Assembly: GCA_004153385.1 (NCBI GenBank)
Contig: SDAL01000001.1
Coordinates: 1,116,001 to 1,180,000 of the forward strand
Length of the DNA: 64,000 nt
DNA from: Paracoccaceae bacterium
GTDB lineage: Bacteria > Pseudomonadota > Alphaproteobacteria > Rhodobacterales > Rhodobacteraceae
Reading direction: 5' to 3'
In this document: positions 63,879 to 64,000 of the stretch, piece by piece
Layout of the letters: each line of letters opens with the position of its first letter
How positions within the stretch are numbered: the first letter of the stretch is position 1
The notes under the pieces: model-generated
What the model was told of the DNA's origin: nothing
The model's database searches: none
The model's input: only the letters and a program-made list of their open reading frames with translations
Translations under genes and position numbers: made by a program

Positions 63879-64000
63879 AGCCGCCCCATGATTTTCTGGT
63901 TGAACCCGTAGATCTCACGCGTGCCGCGATAGGCCACCAGATCTACCTCGCGCGATTGGCCCGGCTCGAACCGGACCGCGGTGCCGGCCGCAATATCAAG
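63875..64000 (-). CDS. ureB: urease beta subunit, C-terminal part (start beyond window)
   Basis: The last 41 codons are visible on the minus strand. They read ... AVRFEPGQ ... [10 protein letters not shown]-like (here [15 protein letters not shown]) and end NQKIMGRL, the family's C-terminal signature. The stop overlaps the LprI-like start by four bases. The rest of the gene and presumably ureA and ureD lie outside the window. Confidence 0.9.
   Translation of the reverse strand, partial: LDIAAGTAVRFEPGQSREVDLVAYRGTREIYGFNQKIMGRL

Noticed and set aside
59714-63911. Long plus-strand frames opposite the urease genes
   Set aside because: They mirror ureG, ureF, ureC and the LprI-like gene, whose motifs are unambiguous.
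1-64000. Mobile elements, CRISPR arrays, toxin-antitoxin pairs or defence genes
   Set aside because: I found no transposase, integrase, spaced direct repeats or recognisable defence proteins; tRNA-Leu has no integrase or duplicated 3' end next to it.

Overview
The window is about 60% G+C chromosomal DNA from an alphaproteobacterium, almost certainly the order Rhodobacterales (Roseobacter group). The reasons are a class I lysyl-tRNA synthetase, an H-NOX-like protein next to an HNOBA-GGDEF protein, DUF3572 next to a PleD-like regulator, a bphO-bphP pair, the urease gene order, and a CoxI homologue that aligns end to end with Rhodobacter aa3 subunit I. I see no phage, insertion sequence, transposase, CRISPR array or rRNA. 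There is one tRNA. The gene content reads as native and densely packed.

Layout. 1-5.9 kb: an acetate-type cluster on the minus strand (acs, adk, DUF4212 small subunit, sodium:solute symporter, cNMP/CBS regulator cut by the window edge). 6.3-13.9 kb: HugZ-like protein, a large beta-helix protein, lysK, TerB-like protein, PBP4 (dacB) and nadD. 14-18.3 kb: a signalling block with HNOBA-GGDEF, H-NOX-like protein, HAD phosphatase, DUF3572 and a PleD-like diguanylate cyclase. 18.5-26.9 kb: mixed genes (EF-hand protein, Nudix, EamA transporter, lipocalin-like lipoprotein, aldo/keto reductase, msrB, a coiled-coil membrane protein coupled to a ClpP-fold periplasmic protein, zinc metallopeptidase). 27.2-30.6 kb: heme oxygenase plus a hybrid HWE bacteriophytochrome. 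30.7-36.6 kb: the four-gene ligase-associated DNA repair set, here as two converging pairs. 36.9-43.2 kb: a tight forward operon (SPOR lipoprotein, dacA, tmk, holB, tatD, MBL hydrolase, AEC transporter). 43.3-48.2 kb: a polyamine-type ABC importer. 48.7-54.8 kb: tRNA-Leu, lipB, cytochrome c, a divergent CoxI homologue, small proteins, YqeY-like protein and carA. 55-59.7 kb: MshEN-GT2 fusion, GntR regulator, pyrimidine 5'-nucleotidase and a UbiH-type monooxygenase. 59.8-64 kb: urease genes ureG, F, E, C, an LprI-like gene, and the end of ureB.

How the genes work together. Acs consumes ATP and releases AMP; the adk gene whose start overlaps the acs stop would recycle it, while the symporter pair imports the acid. 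Three loci concern cyclic di-GMP: two GGDEF proteins with intact active and inhibitory sites, and a glycosyltransferase carrying two MshEN motifs. Heme oxygenase makes the biliverdin used by the phytochrome. The repair set combines helicase, ssDNA endonuclease, exonuclease and ligase.

The strongest candidates for something undescribed are: (1) the stand-alone CoxI homologue at 50.5-52.2 kb, which keeps the heme ligands but has lost one CuB histidine and the key residues of both proton channels; (2) the H-NOX-like protein at 15.1-15.8 kb, with proline where the heme-ligating histidine should be, coupled to a cyclase; (3) an internally duplicated periplasmic insert in an ABC permease at 44.2-45.8 kb; (4) the membrane coiled-coil/ClpP-fold pair at 23.6-25.7 kb.
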